This document shows positions 34,970 through 44,624 of a stretch of 64,000 nt of DNA, piece after piece; positions within the stretch are counted from its first letter, which is position 1, and the number at the start of each line of letters is the position of its first letter. The notes beneath the pieces are model-generated. The model was not told where the DNA came from, made no database searches, and saw only the letters and a program-made list of their open reading frames with translations. The DNA is from Flavobacterium hibisci (GTDB lineage: Bacteria; Bacteroidota; Bacteroidia; Flavobacteriales; Flavobacteriaceae), in NCBI RefSeq assembly GCF_020026925.1, contig NZ_JAIQDW010000012.1, positions 62,001 through 126,000 of the forward strand. The letters are read 5' to 3'. A program made the position numbers and the translations under genes.

Positions 34970-35686
34970 TTAAAATTCAAAATTAAATCCTTTTTCAGTA
35001 AGTTTTGTATAAATTTCCGAATCAAATTTGTAGAGTTTGGCTGCTCTGTGAGAAACATCCTGCTGTTTTTCGTCAAGTGCTACAAGCAATTTCATGTGAA
35101 GGATTTTCCGCCTGAAATTAGATTTGTCCATTTCTATTCCCAATATTTCTTCATACAAATGCATCAATTGCAGCAATGTAAATTTTTCTGGTAAAAGATT
35201 AAATCCAATTGGTGCCTGGCGAACCCTTTCACGCAGCTGTTTTAGACTATAAGTCAGTATTTCACTGTGATCATAAATCAGATCGGGAATCTGGTTAATC
35301 TTATACCACTTTGCATCCGATGCCGTAAAACCGGGCTGAATATTATAATTCTCTCTTTTGATTAAGGCATAATAACCAATTGTGATAACACGTCTGAGAG
35401 GAAATCTATCTGGATTTCCAAATGCTTTCAACTGTTCAAGATAGATGTGGTCTAACGCCGTAAGTTCATTCAATAGCCGGTGTGCAGCATCATCTATACT
35501 CTCTTTTTTATTAATCCATCCTCCGGGGAGTCCCCATTTTCCTTTACTAATACCCTCTCCGTGCTGAATTAAAAGAACTTCGAGGCTTCCCTTATCAAAA
35601 CCAAATATGACGCAATCAATCGTAATGGCATTCATCACTGAAGGATCATTTTTTACGAAAATGCCATTATTCAAATTGTCGGTCAT
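34970..35686 (-). CDS. Nudix-type transcriptional regulator (NrtR/AraR-like), copy 2
   Basis: This 238-residue paralogue of copy 1 also has a degenerate Nudix box (GGWINKKESIDDAAHRLLNEL). Its winged-helix part differs from copy 1 at only two of 83 residues (Leu/Met and Lys/Thr), while the sensor half differs at many positions. It is first in the likely two-gene operon and divergent from susC across a 553-base gap. The arrangement suggests it controls the downstream polysaccharide utilization locus, with the two copies reading different sugars through a shared DNA site (inference). Confidence 0.88.
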   Translation of the reverse strand: MTDNLNNGIFVKNDPSVMNAITIDCVIFGFDKGSLEVLLIQHGEGISKGKWGLPGGWINKKESIDDAAHRLLNELTALDHIYLEQLKAFGNPDRFPLRRVITIGYYALIKRENYNIQPGFTASDAKWYKINQIPDLIYDHSEILTYSLKQLRERVRQAPIGFNLLPEKFTLLQLMHLYEEILGIEMDKSNFRRKILHMKLLVALDEKQQDVSHRAAKLYKFDSEIYTKLTEKGFNFEF

Positions 35687-36239
35687 CTGTTAAAATTTTG
35701 ACAAATTAAATAAATAAAATAACACTTTGTGCTTAAAGAGTTATATATTTTTCAATATCATGATGTTTGTATGTAAAATTTAAGAATAATGCATGATAAT
35801 GATGATAAATTACTGAAATAATTACTTTTTTGAATGATTAAATTAATATTTATAAATAATAGTCAATAGAATTTTATGGTTTTAAATGATTTATATATAA
35901 AAATGGTTTGGTTATTATTTTAATTACAAAAAAATAAAGGTAATTTTTTGTTAATATATAAAAATTCCCTACACTTGTAGTCAAATTAACCATAAGATAA
36001 GTTTATTTTGACCATAAGTTAATATGGTGTATCAAAAAAAACTTACTTAGGAAGTTCTCGAATGATTCATGTGTATTTCATTAAAAAGTTCACCAAAGTA
36101 CATTTCATAAAATTCAACCTCGATACAGATAGAAATTTAGTAAACTGAGAATGTTAGCAGCTGACAAAAAATGTGACAAATTTTAATGCGTGTTAATTAG
36201 ATTAAAAACAACTAACAACAAACTTTAACCAAATTATTA
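35687..36239. other. Divergent control region between Nudix regulators and susC
   Basis: A 553-base, very AT-rich gap without genes. It contains several ACCATAAG/TTATGGT-type words (35874-35880, 35989-35996, 36011-36018) and the dyad at 36011-36028. It must hold the promoters of both the regulator pair and the 23-kb locus. Confidence 0.55.
36011..36028. promoter_or_regulatory. Candidate operator, ACCATA-N6-TATGGT
   Basis: A perfect 6-bp dyad, ACCATA (36011-36016) and TATGGT (36023-36028), with a six-base centre lies about 210 bases upstream of susC. The ACCATAAG half-site recurs 22 bases upstream at 35989. It is the best dyad in the gap, but binding is not shown. Confidence 0.35.
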
Positions 36240-39200
36240 ATGATTATGAAAAGCAATTATTGTATTAAACCAACGATGCTCCAGTTTTATCTGATGCTGT
36301 TGCTTAGCGTGTTTACGATGCAGTCGGGTTTTGCACAAGAGCAATCCCAATTTGTAAGCGGAAATGTAAAATCGGCAGACGACGGAATGGGAATTCCCGG
36401 AGCAACTGTAGCAATTGAAGGAACCAAAAGAGCAACTTCAACAGATTTTGACGGGAATTTCAGGATTGAGGCAAAAACTGGTGATGTAATAGCCATCAGC
36501 TTTATGGGGTTCAAGACTCAGCGCGTAACTGTCGGAGCACAAAAGACAATTAATGTAACCCTTCAAACAGAATCGGCTGAACTTAAGGAAGTAGTCGTTA
36601 TTGGGTATGGGACACAGAAGAAAAAGGTAAATACTGCCGCAACCTCATTAGTATCTGGAAAAGATATCCAGCAGGTTGCCAGCCTTGATGTGGTAAATGC
36701 TTTGCAAGGTCAGGCTTCGGGGGTTTCTGTAACATCTTCTTCAGGACAGCCGGGAGCTAACATGGTGGTAAACATTCGTGGTGCTGGTACAGCAGGAAAC
36801 AGTGATCCGTTGTATGTAGTTGACGGAGTTGTGGTTGATAATGGTATAGGATATCTGGATCCCTCCATTATCGAAAGGGTTGATGTTTTAAAAGATGCTT
36901 CGGCGGCTTCTATTTACGGTGCGAGAGCTGCAAACGGAGTTATTTTGGTAACAACCAAAAAAGGAAAAGACGGAAAAATGAATGTTTCTCTTAATTCATA
37001 TGCTGGATTTCAACACGTAGCTAAAAAACTGGATTTAATGAATACGCAGGAGTATACCACTATTATGAACGAAGCCCGTGTCAATTCAGGATATACTCCT
37101 TTATATACTAAAGCTCAGGTTGCTGTATTCCCAAACCACGACTGGCAGGATGACTTGTTTAATGAAGGTGCGGTCAAACAAAACCACTCTCTTTTAATTT
37201 CTGGCGGTGATAAAAAATCAACCATTGCAACTGGATTATCGTACTACGGACAAGAAGGTATGATTGGCGGTGTTGCCAATCAATCACAATACGATCGTGT
37301 TACTTTTAGTGTGAACTCCACTTCAGAAGTAATCGAAAATCATTTAAAAATTGGTGAAAACTTCACATTCGCAAACACAAAAAGCAGCGGAATTGCCGAT
37401 GACGGAATTTACAGCAACGGTATTAGAAGCTTCTTAAATGCCGCTCCAATTGATGCTGCGTATGATGCAAACGGAGATTTTGCGCATTCTGTTATTTCAG
37501 CAGATATCAGCAACCCAGTGGGATCATTGTATTACAACAACTTCAATCAAACGAAAAACAACCGTTATGTAGGTAACATTTTTGCAGAATTAAAATTCTT
37601 AAAAAACTTTACGTATCGAACTAGTTTTGGTGTTGATATGACAGATAGTAATTATCGTTCTTTCAAGCCGGTTTATTCACTTTCTTCAAATGATAATAAT
37701 ACGGTTTCGAGCGTAACACAAAGCGCAACGAAATCAATGGGATGGATTTTTGAGAATACACTTCAATACAAAGTAATCATTGCAAATTCTCATAATTTTG
37801 ATGTTCTGGTAGGTACATCGGCTAAAAAAAATACAGCCGATTATATGGAAGGTCAGGGAAGAAACTTAATCTTCGACGATTTTAAACACGCTTATTTAGA
37901 TAACGCAAAAGATCCTACTTCAAATGTGGTAAAAGGAAATCGTAGAGATTATGCAATTCAGTCTTACTTCGGACGTTTGCTTTACGATTACAATAATAAA
38001 TATTTATTCTCTGCCACTATTCGTCGTGACGGTTCTTCAGAATTTGGTCCGGATAATAAATATGCAATTTTTCCATCATTTTCTGCAGGATGGAATTTAG
38101 ACAAAGAAGCTTTCTTTACAGAAAACAAAGTTTTAAATACCTTCAAATTAAGAGCAAGCTGGGGACAAAATGGTAACGATCAGTTTGCCAGAAGATTTGC
38201 TTATATGTCAACGGTAAACTCTACCGATAAAACATATCATTTTGGTACAGGAGACGAGACACTTTTGGTAGGTTCAAGCCCAGATCAGCTCGCGAATCGT
38301 GATTTAAAATGGGAAACTTCAGAACAGTTAGACTTAGGTTTTGATGCTACTTTGTTTACCAACTTTACTTTAACTTTTGATTACTATGATAAGAAAACAA
38401 AAGATTGGTTAGTACTGGCTTCAATTCCTGCTTATGCTGGAGCAACTGCGCCTTATATTAACGGAGGTGATGTAAGCAACAAAGGTTTTGAGATTGGTTT
38501 GGCATACCGTACACATTTTGGAAAAGATTGGAATTTTAATATTAATGCCAACCTTTCGCGCAACCAGAATAAAGTACTTAGAATTGCCAATAATGAGGGA
38601 ATTATTCATGGAGAAAGTAACGTTTTATTTCAGGGTTTAGACGAGATGAACCGTGTTGAAGTTGGAAAACCAATGGGGTATTTCTACGGATTAAAAACTG
38701 ATGGAATTTTTCAAAATGCTACTGAAGTTGCTGCAGGAGTTCAGCCAAATGCACAGCCGGGAGATGTTCGTTTTGTGGATTTAAATGACGATGGAAAAAT
38801 TGATGCTAATGATAAAACGCAGGTTGGTAATCCCAATCCAGATATTAATTACGGGGTTAATTTAGAATTATCATACAAAGCTTTTGACTTGTCGATTAAT
38901 ACATACGGTATTGCAGGTGGACAAAACGTTTTCGGAATCCACGATTACACACGTGCTTACACGAATAATACAACTGATGTTTTAAACAGATGGACATCTG
39001 AAGGAACTTCAAACAGAATTCCAAGAGTGACATACGGAACTGATGCAAACGGAAACTACACGAAATTCTCAGATTTATATATTCAGAATTCAGATTTCTT
39101 TAGAATTAAAAATGCGACTATCGGATGTGATTTGACAAAACTAACCAACAAGTTAAGTTTCTTCACAAAATTCAGATTGTATGTTGCCGGAAATAACATT

Positions 39201-39338
39201 TACACATTTACGAAGTATAAAGGAATGGACCCTGAAATTGGTTTCGGAAACGTAAATCAGTCTTGGGCAAAAGGAATTGATGTTGGATATTATCCACAGC
39301 CCAGAACCTATATGATGGGGTTAAATGTTAACTTTTAA
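36240..39338 (+). CDS. SusC/RagA-family TonB-dependent outer-membrane receptor
   Basis: This is the import channel of the locus, 1032 residues (or 1030 from the second ATG at 36246). A signal peptide ends near GFAQ (residue 33). Then come a carboxypeptidase-D-like N-terminal domain (~37-110), the SusC signature ELKEVVVIGYGTQKKK (TonB box and plug start, ~115-130), the plug (VRGAG-like NIRGAGTAGNSDPLYVVDG, GARAANGVILVTTKKG), and a 22-strand-type barrel ending PRTYMMGLNVNF. It should partner the SusD gene four bases downstream to bring oligosaccharides, probably xyloglucan fragments, into the periplasm. Confidence 0.96.
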   Translation: MIMKSNYCIKPTMLQFYLMLLLSVFTMQSGFAQEQSQFVSGNVKSADDGMGIPGATVAIEGTKRATSTDFDGNFRIEAKTGDVIAISFMGFKTQRVTVGAQKTINVTLQTESAELKEVVVIGYGTQKKKVNTAATSLVSGKDIQQVASLDVVNALQGQASGVSVTSSSGQPGANMVVNIRGAGTAGNSDPLYVVDGVVVDNGIGYLDPSIIERVDVLKDASAASIYGARAANGVILVTTKKGKDGKMNVSLNSYAGFQHVAKKLDLMNTQEYTTIMNEARVNSGYTPLYTKAQVAVFPNHDWQDDLFNEGAVKQNHSLLISGGDKKSTIATGLSYYGQEGMIGGVANQSQYDRVTFSVNSTSEVIENHLKIGENFTFANTKSSGIADDGIYSNGIRSFLNAAPIDAAYDANGDFAHSVISADISNPVGSLYYNNFNQTKNNRYVGNIFAELKFLKNFTYRTSFGVDMTDSNYRSFKPVYSLSSNDNNTVSSVTQSATKSMGWIFENTLQYKVIIANSHNFDVLVGTSAKKNTADYMEGQGRNLIFDDFKHAYLDNAKDPTSNVVKGNRRDYAIQSYFGRLLYDYNNKYLFSATIRRDGSSEFGPDNKYAIFPSFSAGWNLDKEAFFTENKVLNTFKLRASWGQNGNDQFARRFAYMSTVNSTDKTYHFGTGDETLLVGSSPDQLANRDLKWETSEQLDLGFDATLFTNFTLTFDYYDKKTKDWLVLASIPAYAGATAPYINGGDVSNKGFEIGLAYRTHFGKDWNFNINANLSRNQNKVLRIANNEGIIHGESNVLFQGLDEMNRVEVGKPMGYFYGLKTDGIFQNATEVAAGVQPNAQPGDVRFVDLNDDGKIDANDKTQVGNPNPDINYGVNLELSYKAFDLSINTYGIAGGQNVFGIHDYTRAYTNNTTDVLNRWTSEGTSNRIPRVTYGTDANGNYTKFSDLYIQNSDFFRIKNATIGCDLTKLTNKLSFFTKFRLYVAGNNIYTFTKYKGMDPEIGFGNVNQSWAKGIDVGYYPQPRTYMMGLNVNF

Positions 39339-39341
39339 ATT

Positions 39342-40931
39342 ATGAAAACCATGAAAAGATATATAAAATTATTTGCTCTTTCAAGCGTACTTGTTTTAGG
39401 TGCTTGTTCAGAGGATTTTTTGGAAAATGAACCATATACAGATAAAGTAACCGAGAATTTTTATAAAACACCATCTGATGCTCTTGAAGGATTGGTAGCA
39501 GTTTACGACATATTACAGCGTGAAGCATACGGCGGGCCTTTGTTAATTAGCGAGCAGGCTTCTGATGATTGTTTTGGAGGTTATGGTATCGCCGATGCCC
39601 AAACAGATATTGAATGGGATCGTTTCCTATATGTTTCAGATAAAGACATGAACAAAGATGTTTGGTCAAATGCTTATTTAGGAATTTACAGAGCCAATGT
39701 TTTATTAGAAAATCTTGACCGTGTAAACTGGGGTTCAACTCCTGAATTAAAAACGCGTTACGAAGCAGAAGCTCGTTTTTTAAGAGCGCACTTTCATTTT
39801 ACAGCAGCTAAAATGTTTGGGGATATTGTTCCTCTTGATCATACTGTAAATACAAGTGAGTTCGAATTGCCAAGACAATCATCAGAAGTTACCTATGCAT
39901 TAATTGCAAACGATTTAAAATTTGCAGCTGATAATTTAGGACCAGAGAATTATTCTCAAAACGGAAATGCAAACTATGGTCGTATTACAAAATGGGCTGC
40001 AGAAGCATATTTAGCAAGAACATTTTTATTCTATACAGGTGTTTACAACAAAACAGATTTAGCTGGAGTAGTTACAAAACCTCAGGTCATAAACTATATT
40101 AATGATGTCGTAAACAACAGTGGCCATGCATTAGTTCCAGATTTTGCAAACCTTTGGCTGGCGGCTTCTTTTGAAAATTTTGCCGGAGAAGATAATACCG
40201 AAATGGTTTGGGCTGTTCGTTTTAACGGTTCAGGAAAAGGGAACTGGGATTTACACGAAGGAAACCGTTTTCAGGTAAACATCGCGCCTCGTGGTGGTGC
40301 AATTGGAAAATATGCAACAGGATGGGGAGGAGCAACTGTAAACCCGAAATTGGTTGGAGAATACAGCGCTACTGATACAAGAAAAGCCGCTTCATTTATT
40401 GACTATGCGGGTGAAGGTTTAAATTTTAATGCCGAAGCCAGAGAACAACGTCAGTACACCGGATATTCATGGAAAAAATATTGCCCCATTACCAACGCTG
40501 CTGGTGTAAGCGTAGTAGAAGCAAACGGAGGAAATTTCCAAATAGACAACTATCAGGACTATGCCATCATTCGTTTTGCGGATGTGCTATTAATGGCAGC
40601 CGAATTGAATTTAGAGTCAAATCCGACTTTAGCACAAACCTATTTAGACAGAGTTCGTGACCGTGCATTCAAAAATACAACTAACCGTGTTACAGCTACA
40701 ATTGACAATATTATGAAAGAGCGTCAACTAGAATTGGCACTTGAAGGCTTGCGTTATTTCGATTTATTGAGACAAGGAATGGCAAAAACAAAAACCGCTA
40801 TTGATAACACAATAGGAGGTTCTCAGTTTGCTGTAACTTTTAGAACAGAAACTCAAGGGTGGTTTCCATTGCCTCAATCGCAGATCATTCTTTCAAATAA
40901 CACGATAACTCAAAACCCGGGTTGGAATTAA
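39342..40931 (+). CDS. SusD/RagB-family surface glycan-binding lipoprotein
   Basis: These 529 residues have a lipoprotein signal with Cys22 (SVLVLGACSEDF) and acidic residues after it, as in surface-exported lipoproteins. SusD fold hallmarks include RAEARFLRAHFHFTAAKMFGD-like TPR helices (~140-165), AEAYLARTFLFYTG, and the C-terminal MKERQLELALEGLRYFDLLRQG and FPLPQSQIILSNN. It forms the lid of the SusC transporter. The specific glycan cannot be read from sequence; the enzymes downstream point to xyloglucan. Confidence 0.96.
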   Translation: MKTMKRYIKLFALSSVLVLGACSEDFLENEPYTDKVTENFYKTPSDALEGLVAVYDILQREAYGGPLLISEQASDDCFGGYGIADAQTDIEWDRFLYVSDKDMNKDVWSNAYLGIYRANVLLENLDRVNWGSTPELKTRYEAEARFLRAHFHFTAAKMFGDIVPLDHTVNTSEFELPRQSSEVTYALIANDLKFAADNLGPENYSQNGNANYGRITKWAAEAYLARTFLFYTGVYNKTDLAGVVTKPQVINYINDVVNNSGHALVPDFANLWLAASFENFAGEDNTEMVWAVRFNGSGKGNWDLHEGNRFQVNIAPRGGAIGKYATGWGGATVNPKLVGEYSATDTRKAASFIDYAGEGLNFNAEAREQRQYTGYSWKKYCPITNAAGVSVVEANGGNFQIDNYQDYAIIRFADVLLMAAELNLESNPTLAQTYLDRVRDRAFKNTTNRVTATIDNIMKERQLELALEGLRYFDLLRQGMAKTKTAIDNTIGGSQFAVTFRTETQGWFPLPQSQIILSNNTITQNPGWN

Positions 40932-40943
40932 TTTTTAAAACAA

Positions 40944-41804
40944 ATGATTATGAAACGTCTATTATATATATTGATTGCGGTAGTAACAATTGGTTCACTT
41001 TTGTTTTCATGTGAACCGGTTGAAGATCGTGAAAGCCTGCCAGCCGTAAGTCTTACACCAGAAACCATTAAGTTTTCGGTAACGCAGAATGCTACCAACA
41101 AAAACGAGATTATTTTAAAGAATAATGATGCGACTGTAATTCCGTACTGGAAATATGTAGATGCAAGTGGTAATGAATTGGGACACTCGAATAAAAGTGA
41201 TGATAAAATCACGTTTCCGTTTGCTGGAAAATACACCATTTATTACACTGCTTATGTAAGAGGCGGTTCTATAGATGCTGCGCCTGTAACTGTTGATGTG
41301 CCTGAAAATGATGAAACATTCTTCAGTGATCCAAGATGGGAAATGCTGACAAATGGTGCTGCAGGTAAAACATGGGTTTTAGATTTTATTGATCCAGTTG
41401 GCTGGTCTGGTTTAGACTATCCGGGAACATCAGGCGATAACTGGAACTGGTTTCCAGATTACGCAAGTAACTCCTGGGTTATGCCCAATAAAAACTGGGG
41501 AGAAATGCAATTTAACTTAAATGGAGGATACAATACAAAAGTAATTCAGACCGCTCAAACATCAAGTGCGCAAACAACCAAAGCCGGAACTTTCAGTCTT
41601 GATTTGACCAACAACAGACTGATTTTCAACAACGGAGTTGAAATGCAGTATGGAGGAGATTATTACCCTGATTGCAGCAACTGGACGAATGTAAAACTGG
41701 TTCAACTTACTTCAACCTCATTACGTCTGGGAGTAAAACGTGATCAGAGCAGAACAGGCGAAGGAGTTTGTCTGATTGTTTTCCATTTTAAACCAAAACC
41801 GTAA
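40944..41804 (+). CDS. Surface lipoprotein, likely glycan-binding (SusE/F-position)
   Basis: This 286-residue lipoprotein has a signal ending LLFSC with Cys23 and a short acidic stretch. A PKD/Ig-like domain (~30-125: ITFPFAGKYTIYYTAYVRGGS) is followed by a ~150-residue beta domain with many aromatic residues (WYW-rich: GWSGLDYPGTSGDNWNWFPDY). By position, right after susD, it is probably an outer-surface glycan-binding protein. It starts ATG-ATT-ATG, so the N-terminus could be two residues shorter. A strong hairpin follows. Confidence 0.82.
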   Translation: MIMKRLLYILIAVVTIGSLLFSCEPVEDRESLPAVSLTPETIKFSVTQNATNKNEIILKNNDATVIPYWKYVDASGNELGHSNKSDDKITFPFAGKYTIYYTAYVRGGSIDAAPVTVDVPENDETFFSDPRWEMLTNGAAGKTWVLDFIDPVGWSGLDYPGTSGDNWNWFPDYASNSWVMPNKNWGEMQFNLNGGYNTKVIQTAQTSSAQTTKAGTFSLDLTNNRLIFNNGVEMQYGGDYYPDCSNWTNVKLVQLTSTSLRLGVKRDQSRTGEGVCLIVFHFKPKP

Positions 41805-41817
41805 TGAGTTAGTTTTA

Positions 41818-41869
41818 AAGTCTCAGTCCTAAAAATAACATTTTATAATGTTCTTTAAGACTGAGACTT
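41818..41869 (+). terminator. Hairpin after the SusCD-lipoprotein block
   Basis: AAGTCTCAGTC (41818-41828) pairs with GACTGAGACTT (41859-41869), and a second stem AACATT/AATGTT lies inside. It divides the transporter genes from the enzyme genes and could reduce read-through or protect the 3' end of the susCD message. Confidence 0.6.
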
Positions 41870-41942
41870 AAGTTATTTTAGTACGAAATAAGTGAAATCG
41901 TTTTTTATTTCTATCTTCAAATTCCAAAATAAAAAAGTACTG

Positions 41943-44429
41943 ATGCATATTAGAAAAAACATAAAATATATAAGTTTATGGGCAGTTACGGTCGGAGTTC
42001 TTTTCCTGAATTCCTGTACTAAAAAAGAGAATGCATTTGAAAACCGTAAAGTTTCTTTTAATTCAGATTGGAGTTTTCATCTAAATGATAGCCTTATTGA
42101 TAAAGATACTATCGGAACTTCAACAAAATGGAGAACTTTAGACGTTCCTCATGATTGGAGCATCGAAGGAAAGTTTAATGAAAAAAGTCCGGCAGGATAT
42201 GGAGGGGGATCTCTCGATGGAGGTTTAGGCTGGTATAAAAAAACATTTAAAGTCGCTGCAGAAGACAGCACAAAAATTACTTCAATTACTTTCGACGGCG
42301 TTTACAGAAACAGCGAAGTCTGGATAAACGGACATTATTTAGGAAAACGCCCAAACGGCTATATTGGCTTTCAATATGAAATGACTCCATACTTAAATTA
42401 CGGAGACAAAAACAACGAACTCATTGTTAAGGTTGACAATTCAAAACAACCCAATTCACGCTGGTATTCAGGATCAGGAATTTTTAGAAATGTCTGGATC
42501 GAAACCACGGATAAACTTCATGTTGGACAATGGGGAACGTACATTACAACTCCAAAAGTTACAGATGAAAAAGCTTCAGTAAATATTGAAACAACGATTA
42601 AAAATCAATACAAAGAAGCTAAAAAAGCAAAAGTAACCATAACTATTTTTAAAGAAGACACCAAAGTAACATCGGTTACTCAAGATATAACAATCAATGC
42701 CAACGGAAATCAAACTTTGAACCAATCAGCTGAGGTTGAAAATCCTGCTTTATGGTCAGATGAAAAACCGGAATTGTACACAGCAGTTACGGAAATTTCG
42801 CTTGACAATAAAATAATTGATCAATACAAAACCACTTTCGGAATCAGGGATTTTAAATTCGATTTGAATAAAGGGTTTATTTTAAATGGAAAACAAGTCA
42901 AAATAAAAGGAGTTTGCATGCACCACGATTTAGGTCCGTTAGGTTCTGCAATCAATACGCGCGCTATCGAACGCCAATTGGAGATTTTGAAAGAAATGGG
43001 CGTAAACGGAATCAGAACTTCACATAATCCACCTGCACCTGAACTTTTAGTTTTATGCGACAAAATGGGTTTCATCGTAATGGATGAAGCTTTTGACATG
43101 TGGAAACAAAACAAAACCAAATACGATTATGCAAACGATTGGGACAAATGGCACAAGCAAGATTTAGCAGATCAACTTCGCCGTGACCGTAATCACCCAA
43201 GCATTTTTATGTGGAGTATCGGAAATGAAATTCCGGAACAATGGAACGAAGAAGGTATTAAAATTGCCAAAGAATTAGCAGAAATTGTTCGTTTAAATGA
43301 TAAAACAAGACCAATTACAGCTGGAATGAATCCGCCGGTAAATATGAATATTGATGCGGTAACTTTACAGTTTGAAAAAAAGAATGTCTCTATTAATCCG
43401 CTTGCTGGATCTGGAGTTTTAGATTTGATCGGATACAATTATGCGCATCAAACATTCGAATATCATCAAAAAAACTTTCCAAAAACGCCTTTCATAGCAA
43501 CTGAAACCACTTCAGGTTTGCAGACAAGAGGTTATTACGATGCCGTTTCAGACACCATCAAAAAATGGCCAGTAAGATGGGATCTTAAATTCACAGGAGG
43601 AAACACAGGAAATACGGTTTCAGCTTACGATCAGGTTCAGGCGCCTTGGGGATCTACACACGAAGCCACCTGGAAAGTGGTAAAAAAATATGATTTCCTT
43701 TCAGGAATGTATATCTGGACAGGTTTTGATTATATCGGAGAACCAACTCCATACGAATGGCCATCGGTAAGTTCCTATTTCGGAATTGTCGATTTAGCCG
43801 GTTTCCCGAAAGACGTTTATTATATGTACCAAAGTGAATGGACAAAAAAAGATGTGCTGCACATTTTCCCACATTGGAATTGGAAAGCCGGACAAACCGT
43901 TGACGTTTGGGCCTATTACAATAATGCAGATGAAGTTGAACTTTTCGTAAACGGAAAATCAGTTGGAAAAAGAGCTAAAAAAGGAGATGATTTACACGTA
44001 ATGTGGAGAATTCCTTTCGAATCGGGAACATTAAAAGCTATTTCCCGTAAAGGCGGAAAAGTAGTTTTAGAAAAAGAAATCAAAACGGCCGGAAATCCGT
44101 CACAATTAAAATTAACGGCAGACAGAAGTACGATCAAAGCAGATAAAAATGATTTGTCATTTGTAACGGTAGATATTTTGGATGCAAACGGAACTTTAGC
44201 ACCAAATGCAAACAACGAAATTAATTTCTCTTTAAAAGGGAACGGAAAAATAGTTGGCGTTTGCAGCGGCGATCCCGTAAGTCACGAACCGTACAAAGGA
44301 ACAAAACATACGGCTTTGGCAGGAAAATGTCTGGTAATTGTACAATCTGGAGATAAATCAGGAAGATTGGAATTAACCGCCAAAGCGAATGGACTAAAAC
44401 AAGCGACAATTGTAATTACGACAGAATAA
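41943..44429 (+). CDS. GH2 beta-galactosidase-type enzyme (lipoprotein)
   Basis: I start at the ATG at 41943, because MHIRKNIKYISLWAVTVGVL leads to a lipobox ending FLNSC (Cys25); the upstream GTG frame is less plausible. The ~828 residues have the GH2 sugar-binding jelly roll (SDWSFHLND.., DVPHDWSIEGKF), an Ig domain, then the TIM barrel with acid/base Glu429 (WSIGNE) and nucleophile Glu521 (ATETTSG). DUF4982-type (DVWAYYNNADEVELFVNGK) and Ig domains finish it. In xyloglucan loci GH2 removes side-chain galactose. Likely periplasmic or surface anchored. Confidence 0.92.
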   Translation: MHIRKNIKYISLWAVTVGVLFLNSCTKKENAFENRKVSFNSDWSFHLNDSLIDKDTIGTSTKWRTLDVPHDWSIEGKFNEKSPAGYGGGSLDGGLGWYKKTFKVAAEDSTKITSITFDGVYRNSEVWINGHYLGKRPNGYIGFQYEMTPYLNYGDKNNELIVKVDNSKQPNSRWYSGSGIFRNVWIETTDKLHVGQWGTYITTPKVTDEKASVNIETTIKNQYKEAKKAKVTITIFKEDTKVTSVTQDITINANGNQTLNQSAEVENPALWSDEKPELYTAVTEISLDNKIIDQYKTTFGIRDFKFDLNKGFILNGKQVKIKGVCMHHDLGPLGSAINTRAIERQLEILKEMGVNGIRTSHNPPAPELLVLCDKMGFIVMDEAFDMWKQNKTKYDYANDWDKWHKQDLADQLRRDRNHPSIFMWSIGNEIPEQWNEEGIKIAKELAEIVRLNDKTRPITAGMNPPVNMNIDAVTLQFEKKNVSINPLAGSGVLDLIGYNYAHQTFEYHQKNFPKTPFIATETTSGLQTRGYYDAVSDTIKKWPVRWDLKFTGGNTGNTVSAYDQVQAPWGSTHEATWKVVKKYDFLSGMYIWTGFDYIGEPTPYEWPSVSSYFGIVDLAGFPKDVYYMYQSEWTKKDVLHIFPHWNWKAGQTVDVWAYYNNADEVELFVNGKSVGKRAKKGDDLHVMWRIPFESGTLKAISRKGGKVVLEKEIKTAGNPSQLKLTADRSTIKADKNDLSFVTVDILDANGTLAPNANNEINFSLKGNGKIVGVCSGDPVSHEPYKGTKHTALAGKCLVIVQSGDKSGRLELTAKANGLKQATIVITTE

Positions 44430-44441
44430 TAAGTTACGTAT

Positions 44442-44601
44442 CCTAACAGGTTTCCAAAACATGTTAGGTATGATTTAGACTTTTGATTAAGATAGAAAAT
44501 AAAATACCACGTTCCTGCAAGGTTTCCAAAAACCTTGTAGATATAAAATAAGTTTTCGAATAAAAATAGTAAGACCTACATGGTTTTGGAAACCTTGCAG
44601 G
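44442..44601. repeat. Three 27-base palindromic repeats
   Basis: Units at 44442-44468, 44514-44540 and 44575-44601 share the form CCT-x4-GGTTT-CC-AAAAC-x-TGT-AGG. Each is itself nearly palindromic. Units 2 and 3 are in opposite orientation and can pair over almost their full length. They lie in the 195-base gap between GH2 and GH31 genes. Confidence 0.8.
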
Positions 44602-44624
44602 ACAGAAAATGTAAAAATTAACTA

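Noticed and set aside
41892-41942. Upstream GTG start for the GH2 gene
   Set aside because: The ATG at 41943 begins a proper lipoprotein signal; the extra 17 residues do not.
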